Source: Thermodesulfatator indicus DSM 15286 (GTDB taxonomy: Bacteria > Desulfobacterota > Thermodesulfobacteria > Thermodesulfobacteriales > Thermodesulfatatoraceae). Taken from it: a stretch of DNA of 64,000 bases. The stretch is taken from assembly GCF_000217795.1 (NCBI RefSeq), contig NC_015681.1:1913244-1977243 (forward strand). The letters run 5' to 3'. Both the position numbers and the translations under genes were made by a program. Below are positions 52,212 to 60,758 of this stretch, piece after piece; the stretch's first letter is position 1, and the number at the start of each line of letters is the position of its first letter. The notes below the pieces were generated by a model. It saw nothing but the letters and a program-made list of their open reading frames with translations. It did no database searches and was not told the DNA's origin.

Positions 52212-53357
52212 ATGAAGGTTACGATTTCCGTGATTAAAGCGGACATTGGTGGTTATGTAGGGCACTCTTCTACTCATCCTGAGGTAGTGGCAAAAGTTGA
52301 AGAATATGCCAAGGCCGGTGTAGAAAAAGGTACTTTGCTTGATGCTTCAGTTATTACCTGTGGTGATGACATTGCTATTGTTATGACCCACACCAAAGGC
52401 AAAGACAATGAAGAAATCCACAAACTAGCCTGGGATGCTTTTGTAGCAGGCACTGAAGTGGCCAAAAAGTTAAAACTTTACGGTGCCGGCCAGGACCTTT
52501 TGGCTGATGCTTTTTCCGGAAACGTAAAAGGCATGGGCCCAGGGGTTGCTGAAATGGAAATTGAAGAGCGTAAAAGCGAGCCTTTTATCGTCTATTTTGC
52601 TGATAAGACTTCTCCCAGTGCCTGGAACCTGGCCCTTTACGAAATGTTTGCTGACCCTATGAACACAGCTGGTCTGGTGATTGATCCTTCTATGCACGAT
52701 GGCTTTACTTTTGAAGTCATGGATGTCTATTCTGGTAAAGCCGTAAAGTTAGAGACCCCTCGCGAGCTTTATGACCTTTTAGTCTTTATCGGTGCTACCA
52801 GCCGTTACGTGGTAAGAGCAGTCTATCGTAACCGCGATGGCGAAATTGCGGCGGTGGCTTCTACCCAGAAGCTTTCCCTTATGGCCGGCCGCTACGTAGG
52901 TAAGGATGACCCAGTGCTTATCGTCCGTTGCCAGAGTGGTTTCCCGGCCGTTGGTGAAGCCCTTGAGCCTTTTGCTCGTCCATGGTTGGTAGAGGGCTGG
53001 ATGCGTGGTTCTCATACCGGGCCGCTTATGCCGGTATCTTTTAAAGAAGCTAAGCCTACCCGTTTTGACGGGCCACCACGGGTGATAGCCGCTGGGTATC
53101 AGCTCTGCGAAGGAAAGCTTGTTGGGCCCAATGACCTCTTTGACGATCCGGCTTTTGATGACGCTCGCAATCGTTGTGCGCTACTGGCTAACCAGTTGCG
53201 TCGTCAGGGTATTTTTGAACCGCATCGCTTGCCACCTGAAGAAATGGAATACACCACACTACCTAAAGTGCTTGAAAAGCTTAAAGATCGCTTTGTTGAC
53301 ATTGGTGAGCCTGAGGCTAAGGCCCCAGGTTCTGGTGAGGGAGAAATCCACGAATAA
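52212..53357 (+). CDS. fbp: Bifunctional fructose-1,6-bisphosphate aldolase/phosphatase (FBPA/P)
   Basis: This archaeal-type enzyme both condenses triose phosphates and removes the 1-phosphate, pushing carbon towards hexose. It is typical of archaea and deep-branching thermophilic, often autotrophic, bacteria. The 381-aa protein matches the family throughout: VIKADIGGYVGHSSTHP at the N-terminus, then GDDIAIVMTH, KTSPSAWNLALYEMFADPMNTAGL, and RGSHTGPLMPVS. Tyr228 and Lys231 (YVGK) correspond to the aldolase residues Tyr229/Lys232 that I recall for Sulfolobus. AGGAGG precedes the ATG and a strong terminator follows, so it is monocistronic. Confidence 0.95.
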   Translation: MKVTISVIKADIGGYVGHSSTHPEVVAKVEEYAKAGVEKGTLLDASVITCGDDIAIVMTHTKGKDNEEIHKLAWDAFVAGTEVAKKLKLYGAGQDLLADAFSGNVKGMGPGVAEMEIEERKSEPFIVYFADKTSPSAWNLALYEMFADPMNTAGLVIDPSMHDGFTFEVMDVYSGKAVKLETPRELYDLLVFIGATSRYVVRAVYRNRDGEIAAVASTQKLSLMAGRYVGKDDPVLIVRCQSGFPAVGEALEPFARPWLVEGWMRGSHTGPLMPVSFKEAKPTRFDGPPRVIAAGYQLCEGKLVGPNDLFDDPAFDDARNRCALLANQLRRQGIFEPHRLPPEEMEYTTLPKVLEKLKDRFVDIGEPEAKAPGSGEGEIHE

Positions 53358-53358
53358 C

Positions 53359-53386
53359 AAAAAGGGGAGCATTGGCTCCCCTTTTT
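53359..53386. terminator. Bidirectional terminator between fbp and cheX
   Basis: AAAAAGGGGAGC (53359-53370) and GCTCCCCTTTTT (53375-53386) form a perfect 12-bp stem with a four-base loop, with A-runs and T-runs on the two sides. It terminates fbp and, on the other strand, the convergent cheX gene. Confidence 0.9.
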
Positions 53387-53855
53387 ATTTTTTATCAAGG
53401 CAGAATTCTATATAAATTTTTGAGCCATTCAAGGAAAAAGGCATAACCAGCCGTTGGGATTTGCAAAGAATTTCTAAAGTGTGATTTTCTCCTGAAACAA
53501 TAGCCGGGGTGGAGCTCTGAAGACTTATTCCGTTTTGCTCAAAACGCCTACGAAAAGCTCCACAAATCATGTTAGCCATTTCTCCAGCAGCATCTCTAAC
53601 TTCATCGTTAATTTCTTCTGGTCGGTGCCCAAATAGGCTTTCCACTACACCGAACAGGGAATCTTTTTCAAAAGTAACCACGAAAGTGCCGGTAAAACCT
53701 TTGCCTGTTAGGCCCAGAATGGCGGAAACATCTCCTAAAGACTTCCGTTCCTGCCGTATGAATGTTTTTTCTGGGGTAGGGGTTTGGCCGGTGAAAGTGC
53801 TGATAACCTCCATAACTGATGCTTCAATGGCTTCTCCAATAGGCGACTTACCCAT
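53385..53855 (-). CDS. CheX-like chemotaxis phosphatase domain protein
   Basis: CheX proteins dephosphorylate CheY-P or related receivers. The 156-aa protein fits the family, with the ExxN catalytic motif at Glu92 and Asn95 (GEMANMICGAFRR) and typical GFTGTFVVTFEKD strands. ATG 53855 is chosen because GGGAGG lies directly before it; the longer open frame (to 53924) has no ribosome site and an untypical N-terminus. No other chemotaxis gene is nearby, so it may act on a receiver elsewhere, possibly linked to the type IV pilus. Confidence 0.85.
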   Translation of the reverse strand: MGKSPIGEAIEASVMEVISTFTGQTPTPEKTFIRQERKSLGDVSAILGLTGKGFTGTFVVTFEKDSLFGVVESLFGHRPEEINDEVRDAAGEMANMICGAFRRRFEQNGISLQSSTPAIVSGENHTLEILCKSQRLVMPFSLNGSKIYIEFCLDKK

Positions 53856-53939
53856 TGAACCTCCCGGAGTATTTTTATTTTCTATTCGAAAGAACTCTTT
53901 TAAAACTTTAAAGACTTTAGGCAAAGTTAATAAAAATTT

Positions 53940-56213
53940 TTAAGTTTCAAATGGTCGGGCACTCATGATGATTATTTGCCAACCAGAGTCGGCCAGAGAG
54001 TTTAAAATATTGAGGGTTCTCTTAGCGCGGTTTTCATCAAAATAAGCTAGGGGTTCGTCAAGCAGGAAAAAGGCCTTATGTTCAAAGAAAAGCTCAACCA
54101 AGGCAAGCCTTGCCGCCAGAAGCAACTGCACTTTAGTGCCGTCTGAAAGGGAATCAATAGGAAAAGCTTTTCCCTCCTGATTAATAGCTACCCAATCTCT
54201 CTTGAAAGCTTCTCTGTCAAAAAATAAGGAAGGGAAATTGAACCTAACAGAAATATAGCGACCTTCGGTTATTTCTTTAAAAATTTCTGCCACTTTATTT
54301 TCAAATTTTTCAAGATAGGCCTGATTTATTCTTTCTTTTAGTCTGGCGAGTATATCTGCTGAAGTGCGTAAGACTGCTTCAAGCCGCTTAAACCTAAGCA
54401 ATTGCCTTTCAAGAATTTTTTTCTCATCAAGAAGCTCTTCATAGCGCGCGAGATCTGGTTTGCGAGCCACCCGGTCTTCATAAAGATCTTTTTCCTTGTC
54501 AAGTTTGATAATCTCAGCTTCAGTTCTTTCTAAGTTTTGGGCTACCTGGTTTAAAAGGTTTGATATGTTTTTTAGGCTGTGGCCTTGATAAGCTTTAATG
54601 GTTTTTAGAGAAAGCCCTTCTTCGAAGTCTCTAGGGTAATCTTTTATTTTAGTCTCAAGGTTTTTGATTTCTGTTTTTTTAGCACTTAGTTCTTCTTTTA
54701 GGGCTAGATATTTCTCTTCAAGATTTCTACGCTTTTGTTCAAGTGTTTTTATTTGGTTTCTAATTTCTTTGGCAAGCTTTTCTTGCTGGACAACTTTTTT
54801 TTGATTTTCTTTGAGATTTTCAATTTCTTTTTGAGTCTCTTCAATCTTATTTTTGAGAGGAGGTAAGTTTAGTTCTTCCTCTAAAGATGTTTCCAGTTGT
54901 TTTAATTTCCTCAGCTTTTGGATAGTTTGAAGTAGATTTTCAGGGGTCAAAAACTCTTTTTCAAGGTGAGTAATCTTTTTAGAGAGGTCAGCGAGTTTTA
55001 CTTGAGGATAAATGTTTAGTTCAAGGTCCTGATACTTGAGATTTACTTTACCCTGGAATTCGATATTTCTAGAAGAGACTTCTTTACCGTTTATTAAAAT
55101 AGTATTTCCAGCATTTAAAATTTCTATTTTCCCCCGAGAAAGAGAGGCCATTTTGAGAAAAGTTCGCCATTCATTTAGATAATCTTGGAGTTTTTCTGGA
55201 TTTTGATTGGCTAAAGGCCCTAAAATTTCCTTTAACTTCTGATATTCTTGCTGTTTAGTAAACTCCTGGTGTAGTTGTTTAAGCTTGTCCTTAAGCAATC
55301 GGATTTCTCGGTTTATGAAATTTTTTTGGGCAAGCTGAGAAATAAGCTTTCTCTCTTTTTCTCCTAAAGCCTCAAGTTCTTTTTTAATTGTTTCTTTTTC
55401 TGCTTCTATTTTTTTGATTTTGGCTGTTAATGTTTTCTCTTCTTCTTTGAGTTTTTGAAGTTTATTTTCTAGGTATTCAATTTCCAGGTAGGCCTGAAGA
55501 TAGCCTAGCTGTTCTTTTTGGTGGGATAGTTTTTTTTGGTTGGCTTTAAGCTTTTCAAGCTTTTCTTTAACTACTTCTAGCCGCTTTTTGTTTTTTTCAA
55601 ATTCTTCTTTTTCCCTTTCAAGGCGAAGAAGCTCCTGGTTTATATTTTTCAGTTTTTCTTGTACTTCTTGTTTCATGCGGCCAAAAGGGTTCTGGCGTAA
55701 GCCACATTTTTGAAGGATAAAATCGTCTCGAATCCGCCTCTCAAGGCCTTCAATGCTTGCAGACTTAAGAACTTTATCGAAAACTTCTCGCAACCCCCGG
55801 TTGCCAGCCACAGAAAGATCCCTTTCCCGCAAAACTAGAAGACCTTCAAGGACTTGTCTGAAATGTTTATACCCCTTTTTTTCCAGAAATTTTTTGATGC
55901 TATCAGGGCTTTCAAGGTCTATCCCGTCTGTTCCCCTAAAATAAGGACGCTTTTCAAGTCCGCTCAATTTTAGCTCATATTCATGGTCTTCTATGAGGAA
56001 ATTTAACTTAATAACCGGAGGGATTCCCTGACCTTTTGTTGTTTTTTGAACTAAAATTTGCGGGCTTAATGAAAAAACATCAAGTATTCCTTCAATAATG
56101 GTGGACTTACCAAATTCGTTAGGTCTGGCAATAAACCTTAGCCCGTTATCAAACAGAAATTCGTGATCCGAAAGAACTTTATAGTTTTTAAAAGAGATTT
56201 TAGTAAGCTTCAT
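53940..56213 (-). CDS. SbcC/Rad50-like (YhaN-like) coiled-coil ATPase without zinc hook
   Basis: The protein is a 757-aa SMC-like ATPase: an N-terminal half-ATPase with Walker A RPNEFGKST at 30-38, a long coiled coil (about 160-345 and 425-600), and a C-terminal half with signature SLSDGTKVQLLLAARLAL and Walker B AFFLLDEPLAYFDENRAKR. No CxxC zinc hook interrupts the coils; instead a small beta-rich insert (about 355-410, IEILNAGNTILINGKEV) sits at the middle. The first Gly of Walker A is replaced by Arg30. It resembles YhaN and overlaps the nuclease gene by 14 bases. DNA break processing is the likely role. Confidence 0.8.
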   Translation of the reverse strand: MKLTKISFKNYKVLSDHEFLFDNGLRFIARPNEFGKSTIIEGILDVFSLSPQILVQKTTKGQGIPPVIKLNFLIEDHEYELKLSGLEKRPYFRGTDGIDLESPDSIKKFLEKKGYKHFRQVLEGLLVLRERDLSVAGNRGLREVFDKVLKSASIEGLERRIRDDFILQKCGLRQNPFGRMKQEVQEKLKNINQELLRLEREKEEFEKNKKRLEVVKEKLEKLKANQKKLSHQKEQLGYLQAYLEIEYLENKLQKLKEEEKTLTAKIKKIEAEKETIKKELEALGEKERKLISQLAQKNFINREIRLLKDKLKQLHQEFTKQQEYQKLKEILGPLANQNPEKLQDYLNEWRTFLKMASLSRGKIEILNAGNTILINGKEVSSRNIEFQGKVNLKYQDLELNIYPQVKLADLSKKITHLEKEFLTPENLLQTIQKLRKLKQLETSLEEELNLPPLKNKIEETQKEIENLKENQKKVVQQEKLAKEIRNQIKTLEQKRRNLEEKYLALKEELSAKKTEIKNLETKIKDYPRDFEEGLSLKTIKAYQGHSLKNISNLLNQVAQNLERTEAEIIKLDKEKDLYEDRVARKPDLARYEELLDEKKILERQLLRFKRLEAVLRTSADILARLKERINQAYLEKFENKVAEIFKEITEGRYISVRFNFPSLFFDREAFKRDWVAINQEGKAFPIDSLSDGTKVQLLLAARLALVELFFEHKAFFLLDEPLAYFDENRAKRTLNILNSLADSGWQIIIMSARPFET

Positions 56214-57285
56214 ATAAGTCCTGTAAGAACTTTTCCTTTAGAAATTCTTTGAGACGTTGAGGTTGCTGAGAAACCATTAGACCGTAAAACAAAAATTCTT
56301 TTACTTCGGCTTGAATTTCTGGAGATACATCTTCTAAAAGCTCAAGTATGATTTGAGAGATAACATCATCTGGTGAAAATACTTTAGCACCTTCGGAGAT
56401 ACTGATTCTTTCTTCAAAGGAAGAACAAAGTTTGCGAAGACTGTTTTCAAAAAGTTCAAGATATGAATCTATACGCACGTAAACTTTTGAAAAATCAAGC
56501 TCTTCAAGTTTTTTAAGGTCATCTTCTGAAAAAATTTGCAGACGAAGATAAGAGGGGACATCGTCAAAAGAGTGTTTGGTTACCTGTAAAGGTGTTTGGG
56601 AAAGATCTACTTTTAGAAAGCCACCTTCTGCCTGGGCTGTAGCCAGAAATTCAAAAGGCACAAAGGCTCCACTGTAAAAAGCATTTTCTCCAATCTTTTT
56701 ATAGCTGTGATAATGCCCCAGAGCTAGGTAATGATAACGTTTGAGGATATCTGGTTTAAGGGGCTTTTCGTATTTTTCATTAGGCCCAAAGGCTCCGTGA
56801 AGAATGGCTATCTGGTAGTCAGCCTCGGGGAATAAATCTGGTTGGGGATAACCAAAAAAACCAGCGTAAAAGGCTATTTTTTGCTCTGGGGTTTGGATAA
56901 TCACAGAAGGACGATCTGGTGAAAGGAAATGGATGTTATCTCTTTCCAATAGGGCGGCCACTTCAGGGCGACGGTAGATTGAATCGGAAGTATAGGCATC
57001 ATGACCACTTATTTCGTTTTCCGTATTCTGGCCGCCTCCAGGAATGAGTACAAAATGAATTTCCGGAAAAAGGCTCAAAATAGAGAAGAACTCAAGGGCT
57101 ATTTTGGTAGAAATAGCATTTGAATCAAAAGTATCACCTGCAAATAGCACTACGGCAACGTTGTTAGCCTGAGCCTCAGCTAGAATCTTTTTTAGTTTGG
57201 TGAAAATTAAAGATACGTGTTCTTCAGCTGAACGCTTTGGAGGAACCACCCCAAGATGTAAATCAGATAAGTGATAAAGCTTCAC
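56200..57285 (-). CDS. SbcD/Mre11-like (YhaO-like) DNA nuclease with altered motif III
   Basis: The 361-aa metallophosphoesterase has motif I SDLHLG (7-12), motif II AGDTFD (49-54), HGAF near 168 and LGHYHSYKK near 200, with the following YSGAFVPFEF typical of Mre11. Motif III, normally GNHD, is changed: PGGGQNTEN is inserted at 82-90, and the HD pair appears as SGHD at 93-96, followed by a recognisable AYTSDSIYRR. The conserved Asn metal ligand therefore seems to be missing or displaced. It is encoded just upstream of, and overlapping, the SbcC-like ATPase, its probable partner. Confidence 0.82.
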   Translation of the reverse strand: MKLYHLSDLHLGVVPPKRSAEEHVSLIFTKLKKILAEAQANNVAVVLFAGDTFDSNAISTKIALEFFSILSLFPEIHFVLIPGGGQNTENEISGHDAYTSDSIYRRPEVAALLERDNIHFLSPDRPSVIIQTPEQKIAFYAGFFGYPQPDLFPEADYQIAILHGAFGPNEKYEKPLKPDILKRYHYLALGHYHSYKKIGENAFYSGAFVPFEFLATAQAEGGFLKVDLSQTPLQVTKHSFDDVPSYLRLQIFSEDDLKKLEELDFSKVYVRIDSYLELFENSLRKLCSSFEERISISEGAKVFSPDDVISQIILELLEDVSPEIQAEVKEFLFYGLMVSQQPQRLKEFLKEKFLQDLYEAY

Positions 57286-57667
57286 GTTTGTAATTATAAC
57301 GTCAGCTATTTAGATAAAAAGGGCTTGAAAAATTTTTTGAATTTTTCTTCTAATAAACGAACCTTTGCAAAATTTAGAAAACAGGGATAGCTTTTGCTGC
57401 TCACGCAGCCTCGCAAGGCTTTCCTTTTTTTGTCATTAAGAGGAGGCACGAAGTGCCGACGAAGCGGTCTCTGAGATTGCTTCGCCCTTGACGGGACTCG
57501 CAATGACAAAGTAAAAGACGGATCGCAATGACTCCTTCATTTGTAACTGAGAGGAACCGAAGGCGACGAAATAGTCCTTGCGCCAATGGCTATCTGCCAT
57601 CTGCCATTTAGGCACGGCGAGGCCTATGGGCGAAGCAGTCTCTTAAGTAAAACATTTTGTAAAGGCC
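57286..57667. repeat. Non-coding 382-base region with REP-like palindromic repeat
   Basis: No gene is visible between cbiA and the nuclease gene. A 78-base imperfect palindrome at 57431-57508 has ends TGTCATTaaGAG and CTCgcAATGACA and an inner GAAGCGGTCTC / GAGATTGCTTC pair, around the hairpin GGCAC-gaa-GTGCC. A second ATCGCAATGAC follows 25 bases later (57522). The end (57626-57655) matches 9613-9640. It is the most complete copy of the dispersed element in this window. Confidence 0.65.
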
Positions 57668-58972
57668 TCATAAAGATCCTAGATGCAAGTGAAGGTAGCT
57701 GGCGATAATGTTTTCTTTAACTAAGCCAGCCGTAGAAACCTCTAGACCTTCAAAATCAGTAACTTTTAAACCACGGAGACCAAAGCCTGAAACGCGACTG
57801 TAATGAAACTCATGGCCCCTGATTTTTTGTCCTTCATTTGCCAAAAAATTAGAAGTCTTAAATGTGGCTTCACGATAACCGATGGCCTGAAGCCTCTTTT
57901 CCATGCGTGCCAGGCCAGGCAAGATCCCGGCCATGGGAAAAACCTGGCCGTTAACCTCAAGGCCTTCTAGAAGAAACATAAAGCCGCCACATTCGGCAAG
58001 GACAGGCATGCCTTCGGCGACATGCTTTTTAAGTTTTTCATGTAATTCGGTTTGGTTAGACAAAGTTTCCGCAAAAAGTTCTGGATAGCCTCCAGGCAAG
58101 TAGAGGACATCTGCTTTTTCTGGAAACTCTCCTTTAATGGGTGAAAAAAAGACTATTTCGTTGCCTGATTCTTTTAAAATATCCAAATTTTCCTGGTAGC
58201 AGAAGGAAAAGGCCTTGTCCCTGGCCACGGCAATTTTTGAGCCTTTAATTTTTACGGGAGAAGTTTTTTCTTGGAAAGCTTTAAAAGATGTCTCTTTAAG
58301 GCGGGCTATTATTTCTGAAAGATTGGTTTCTTTGGCCAGCTTTTCTGCAAAATAAGCCAATTTTTCTTCGAGTTTTATTTCTTCAGCCTGAACCAGACCG
58401 AGATGCCTTGAGGGAAGTTCCAAGTTTTTTTCCCGGGTTACTACGCCAAGAAGAGGAATGTCTAGGCCTTGAAGCGCTTTTTGAAGAATTCTTTCGTGTT
58501 TTACGCTGGCTACACCGTTTAAAATTACACCCGTAAAATTAAGTTCTTTCCAATAAGAAGTAAGGCCTTTTAAGATGGCGGCCGCGGTATGTCCAAAACC
58601 CCTTGCAGGGAACACCAACAAAATTGGCAGATCGAGGATTTTAGCAACTTCAGCGGTGGAAGCGCAGGTGGTGCCACCTGCACCGTCAAAAAGCCCCATC
58701 ACTCCTTCTATTACAGCTATGTGGGCTTTTTTAGCTCCTCGTAAAAAACTTCGTATAACTCCCTTTTTTCCTGTCATCCAGGAGTCTAGGTTGTAACAGG
58801 GGCGGTTGGCCGCCCTAGCAAGATAAGCCGGGTCTATATAATCAGGCCCAACTTTAAAAGGCGCTACCTCAAGGCCCTGGCTTTTAAAGGCCTTAATGAG
58901 CCCGCTGGTAATCACGGTTTTCCCTGAACTACTAAACGGAGCAGCTATAACCAGGCCTTTTGCTTGATTCAT
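57668..58972 (-). CDS. cbiA: Cobyrinate a,c-diamide synthase CbiA
   Basis: CbiA amidates the a and c side chains of cobyrinic acid using glutamine and ATP. The N-terminal ATPase domain has PFSSSGKTVITSGLIKAF (P-loop around 14-20) and VGPDYIDPAYL; the C-terminal glutaminase domain has LAECGGFMFLLEGL with the nucleophile Cys and the GHEFHYSR motif with the catalytic His. Length 434 aa is normal. It overlaps the end of cbiGH by one base and ends the minus-strand cobalamin operon. Confidence 0.95.
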   Translation of the reverse strand: MNQAKGLVIAAPFSSSGKTVITSGLIKAFKSQGLEVAPFKVGPDYIDPAYLARAANRPCYNLDSWMTGKKGVIRSFLRGAKKAHIAVIEGVMGLFDGAGGTTCASTAEVAKILDLPILLVFPARGFGHTAAAILKGLTSYWKELNFTGVILNGVASVKHERILQKALQGLDIPLLGVVTREKNLELPSRHLGLVQAEEIKLEEKLAYFAEKLAKETNLSEIIARLKETSFKAFQEKTSPVKIKGSKIAVARDKAFSFCYQENLDILKESGNEIVFFSPIKGEFPEKADVLYLPGGYPELFAETLSNQTELHEKLKKHVAEGMPVLAECGGFMFLLEGLEVNGQVFPMAGILPGLARMEKRLQAIGYREATFKTSNFLANEGQKIRGHEFHYSRVSGFGLRGLKVTDFEGLEVSTAGLVKENIIASYLHLHLGSL

Positions 58973-60687
58973 CAGTAACGCTTACCCTTATAACCACGCG
59001 GGGTTACCATGAGATTTTCTAAAATAAAGCTGCTTGAGCTGCCTATAAAAACCGTAGTTTGCATGTCAACGTCTTCAGGATTGAGGGCGGTAAGAGTGGT
59101 AATTTTTAGGCTTTCGTCTTTACGCCCAATAGCTTTGGCTATTCCCACCGGGGTGTCTTCTGGGCGAAATTCAAGAATAATGTCTTTGGCGCGGGCCAAG
59201 TGTTCTTTGCGGCCTTTGCTTCTGGGGTTATAAAGCACGATGACAAAGTCCGCCTGAGCAGCGGCTCTAAGGCGCTTTTCAATAATTTCCCAGGGGGTTA
59301 AGCGATCAGAAAGGCTAATGCAGGCAAAGTCGTGCATAAGCGGGGCTCCTAGGCGGGCAGCCCCTGCACTGGCTGAGGTAATCCCTGGTATTATCTCCAC
59401 AGGGATTCGGCCCATGAGTTCTTTTTCTTTCATTAGTTCAAAGACAAGCCCGGCCATGCCGTAAATGCCAGGGTCACCTCCGCTTACTAAAGCTACCTCA
59501 AAGCCCTCAAGCGCTAAATTAAGGGCCAAGGTTACTCGATCAACTTCCTGAGTCATACCTGAAGTAAAAACTTCTTTGTCTTGAAGAAGTTTTTCCACAA
59601 GGGTTACATAAGTTTTATAGCCAACTACTTTTTCTGCTTGCCTAAGGGCCTTGCGTGCTCGAGGAGTAAGTTCTTCAAGGCTTCCGGGCCCAAGCCCAAC
59701 AACCCAAAGTTTTCCCGGCGGAGGCGGTATTTCAGCCACAGCTATGGTAACGCCGTCTTGTTTTTGTTTGGGAATAAGGAGCCTGTCACCTTGAGAGCCA
59801 GAAAGCGCGGCTGGTTCCGCCACGGCCCGCACTTCGGTATGTTTTTTAGCCATCGAGTCTTTAAGGCCGGCTTGGGTAATTATGACGTTTATTTTTTTAG
59901 GGGTAACGGCTAAAGCTTCAGCATTTAGTCTTTGAGCCAGGGCTTTAAATCCAGGAGATTTGGCTTTGCGCTCAAGAGTGGCTAATTTCTTGATAGAAAG
60001 AAGGCTTAAACGGTGCTTTTCAAACACTTTTTTAAGGGCCGTAAAAAGTTTTTCTTCTGAGACTCCTTCATGGAAACCCATACCCACTATAAGCCTTTTT
60101 GGCCGGGCATAAAGCCCTGAAAAATTTTCAAAATAGTGATAGCCCACGACAAGATGAGCCTCTTCGAGCTCATTCGTTAGTTCAAATGTTTCAAGAAGCG
60201 GGACTTTAGTTTCTGTATAAACTTTAAGGCCTTTTTCTTCTATGTAGCGAGAAGTAGTTTTGGGGATAAGTTCTTCTGGTTCAAAGATGAGCTCGTGCTT
60301 TTTAGCCCATAGATCAAGGGCTGGAAGCTCTGAAATATCACTGGCCGTGGTAATAACCGGCGTAGAGTTGAGACAAGCTGCTATCTCACGGGCAAGGCTA
60401 TTAGCTCCTCCTAGATGTCCTGAGACCAGACTTATTACGAAGCGACCAGCTTCGTCGAGAACAAGCACCGCTGGGTCTTTTTTCTTGTCTTCTAGTAGGG
60501 GACTTATCTTTCTTACGGCGATACCACTTGCTCCAATAAAAATTATGGCCCTGCTTTCGTAAAAGCAGCTTTTGAGTTTTTGGTAAGAAAAAGGGAATAT
60601 ATCAGCTTCAGGAAAAAAATCGGCAATCTTTTCTGCCAAAGCTTTTCCTTTTGAGCTTATATAAAAAACAACTACTTTATTATTCAT
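58972..60687 (-). CDS. cbiGH: CbiG-CbiH fusion: precorrin-5A hydrolase / precorrin-3B C17-methyltransferase
   Basis: Two anaerobic-pathway enzymes joined in one 571-aa protein. CbiG (about residues 1-325) opens the delta-lactone ring of cobalt-precorrin-5A: FIGASGIAVRKISPLLEDK, VISLVSGHLGGANSLA, VGMGFHEGVS. A PPPPG linker (321-325) leads to CbiH (about 327-571), which methylates C17 with ring contraction: VVGLGPGSLEELTPRARKA, VALVSGGDPGIYGMAGLVFEL and IIPGITSASAGAARLGAPLMHDF. Fusions of this kind are known. It lies between cbiF (71-base gap) and cbiA. Confidence 0.95.
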   Translation of the reverse strand: MNNKVVVFYISSKGKALAEKIADFFPEADIFPFSYQKLKSCFYESRAIIFIGASGIAVRKISPLLEDKKKDPAVLVLDEAGRFVISLVSGHLGGANSLAREIAACLNSTPVITTASDISELPALDLWAKKHELIFEPEELIPKTTSRYIEEKGLKVYTETKVPLLETFELTNELEEAHLVVGYHYFENFSGLYARPKRLIVGMGFHEGVSEEKLFTALKKVFEKHRLSLLSIKKLATLERKAKSPGFKALAQRLNAEALAVTPKKINVIITQAGLKDSMAKKHTEVRAVAEPAALSGSQGDRLLIPKQKQDGVTIAVAEIPPPPGKLWVVGLGPGSLEELTPRARKALRQAEKVVGYKTYVTLVEKLLQDKEVFTSGMTQEVDRVTLALNLALEGFEVALVSGGDPGIYGMAGLVFELMKEKELMGRIPVEIIPGITSASAGAARLGAPLMHDFACISLSDRLTPWEIIEKRLRAAAQADFVIVLYNPRSKGRKEHLARAKDIILEFRPEDTPVGIAKAIGRKDESLKITTLTALNPEDVDMQTTVFIGSSSSFILENLMVTPRGYKGKRY

Positions 60688-60758
60688 GCCTTGGAGGGTA
60701 CTCTAAGCCTTCCATTTTGAAAGAAATATTCGAATTTTAACCTTTAAGTAAGTCCGTT

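Noticed and set aside
57306-57586. Minus-strand open frames between cbiA and the nuclease gene
   Set aside because: They fall in the REP-like palindromic repeat, have repeat-derived composition (RQGRSNLRDR-like), and lack ribosome sites.
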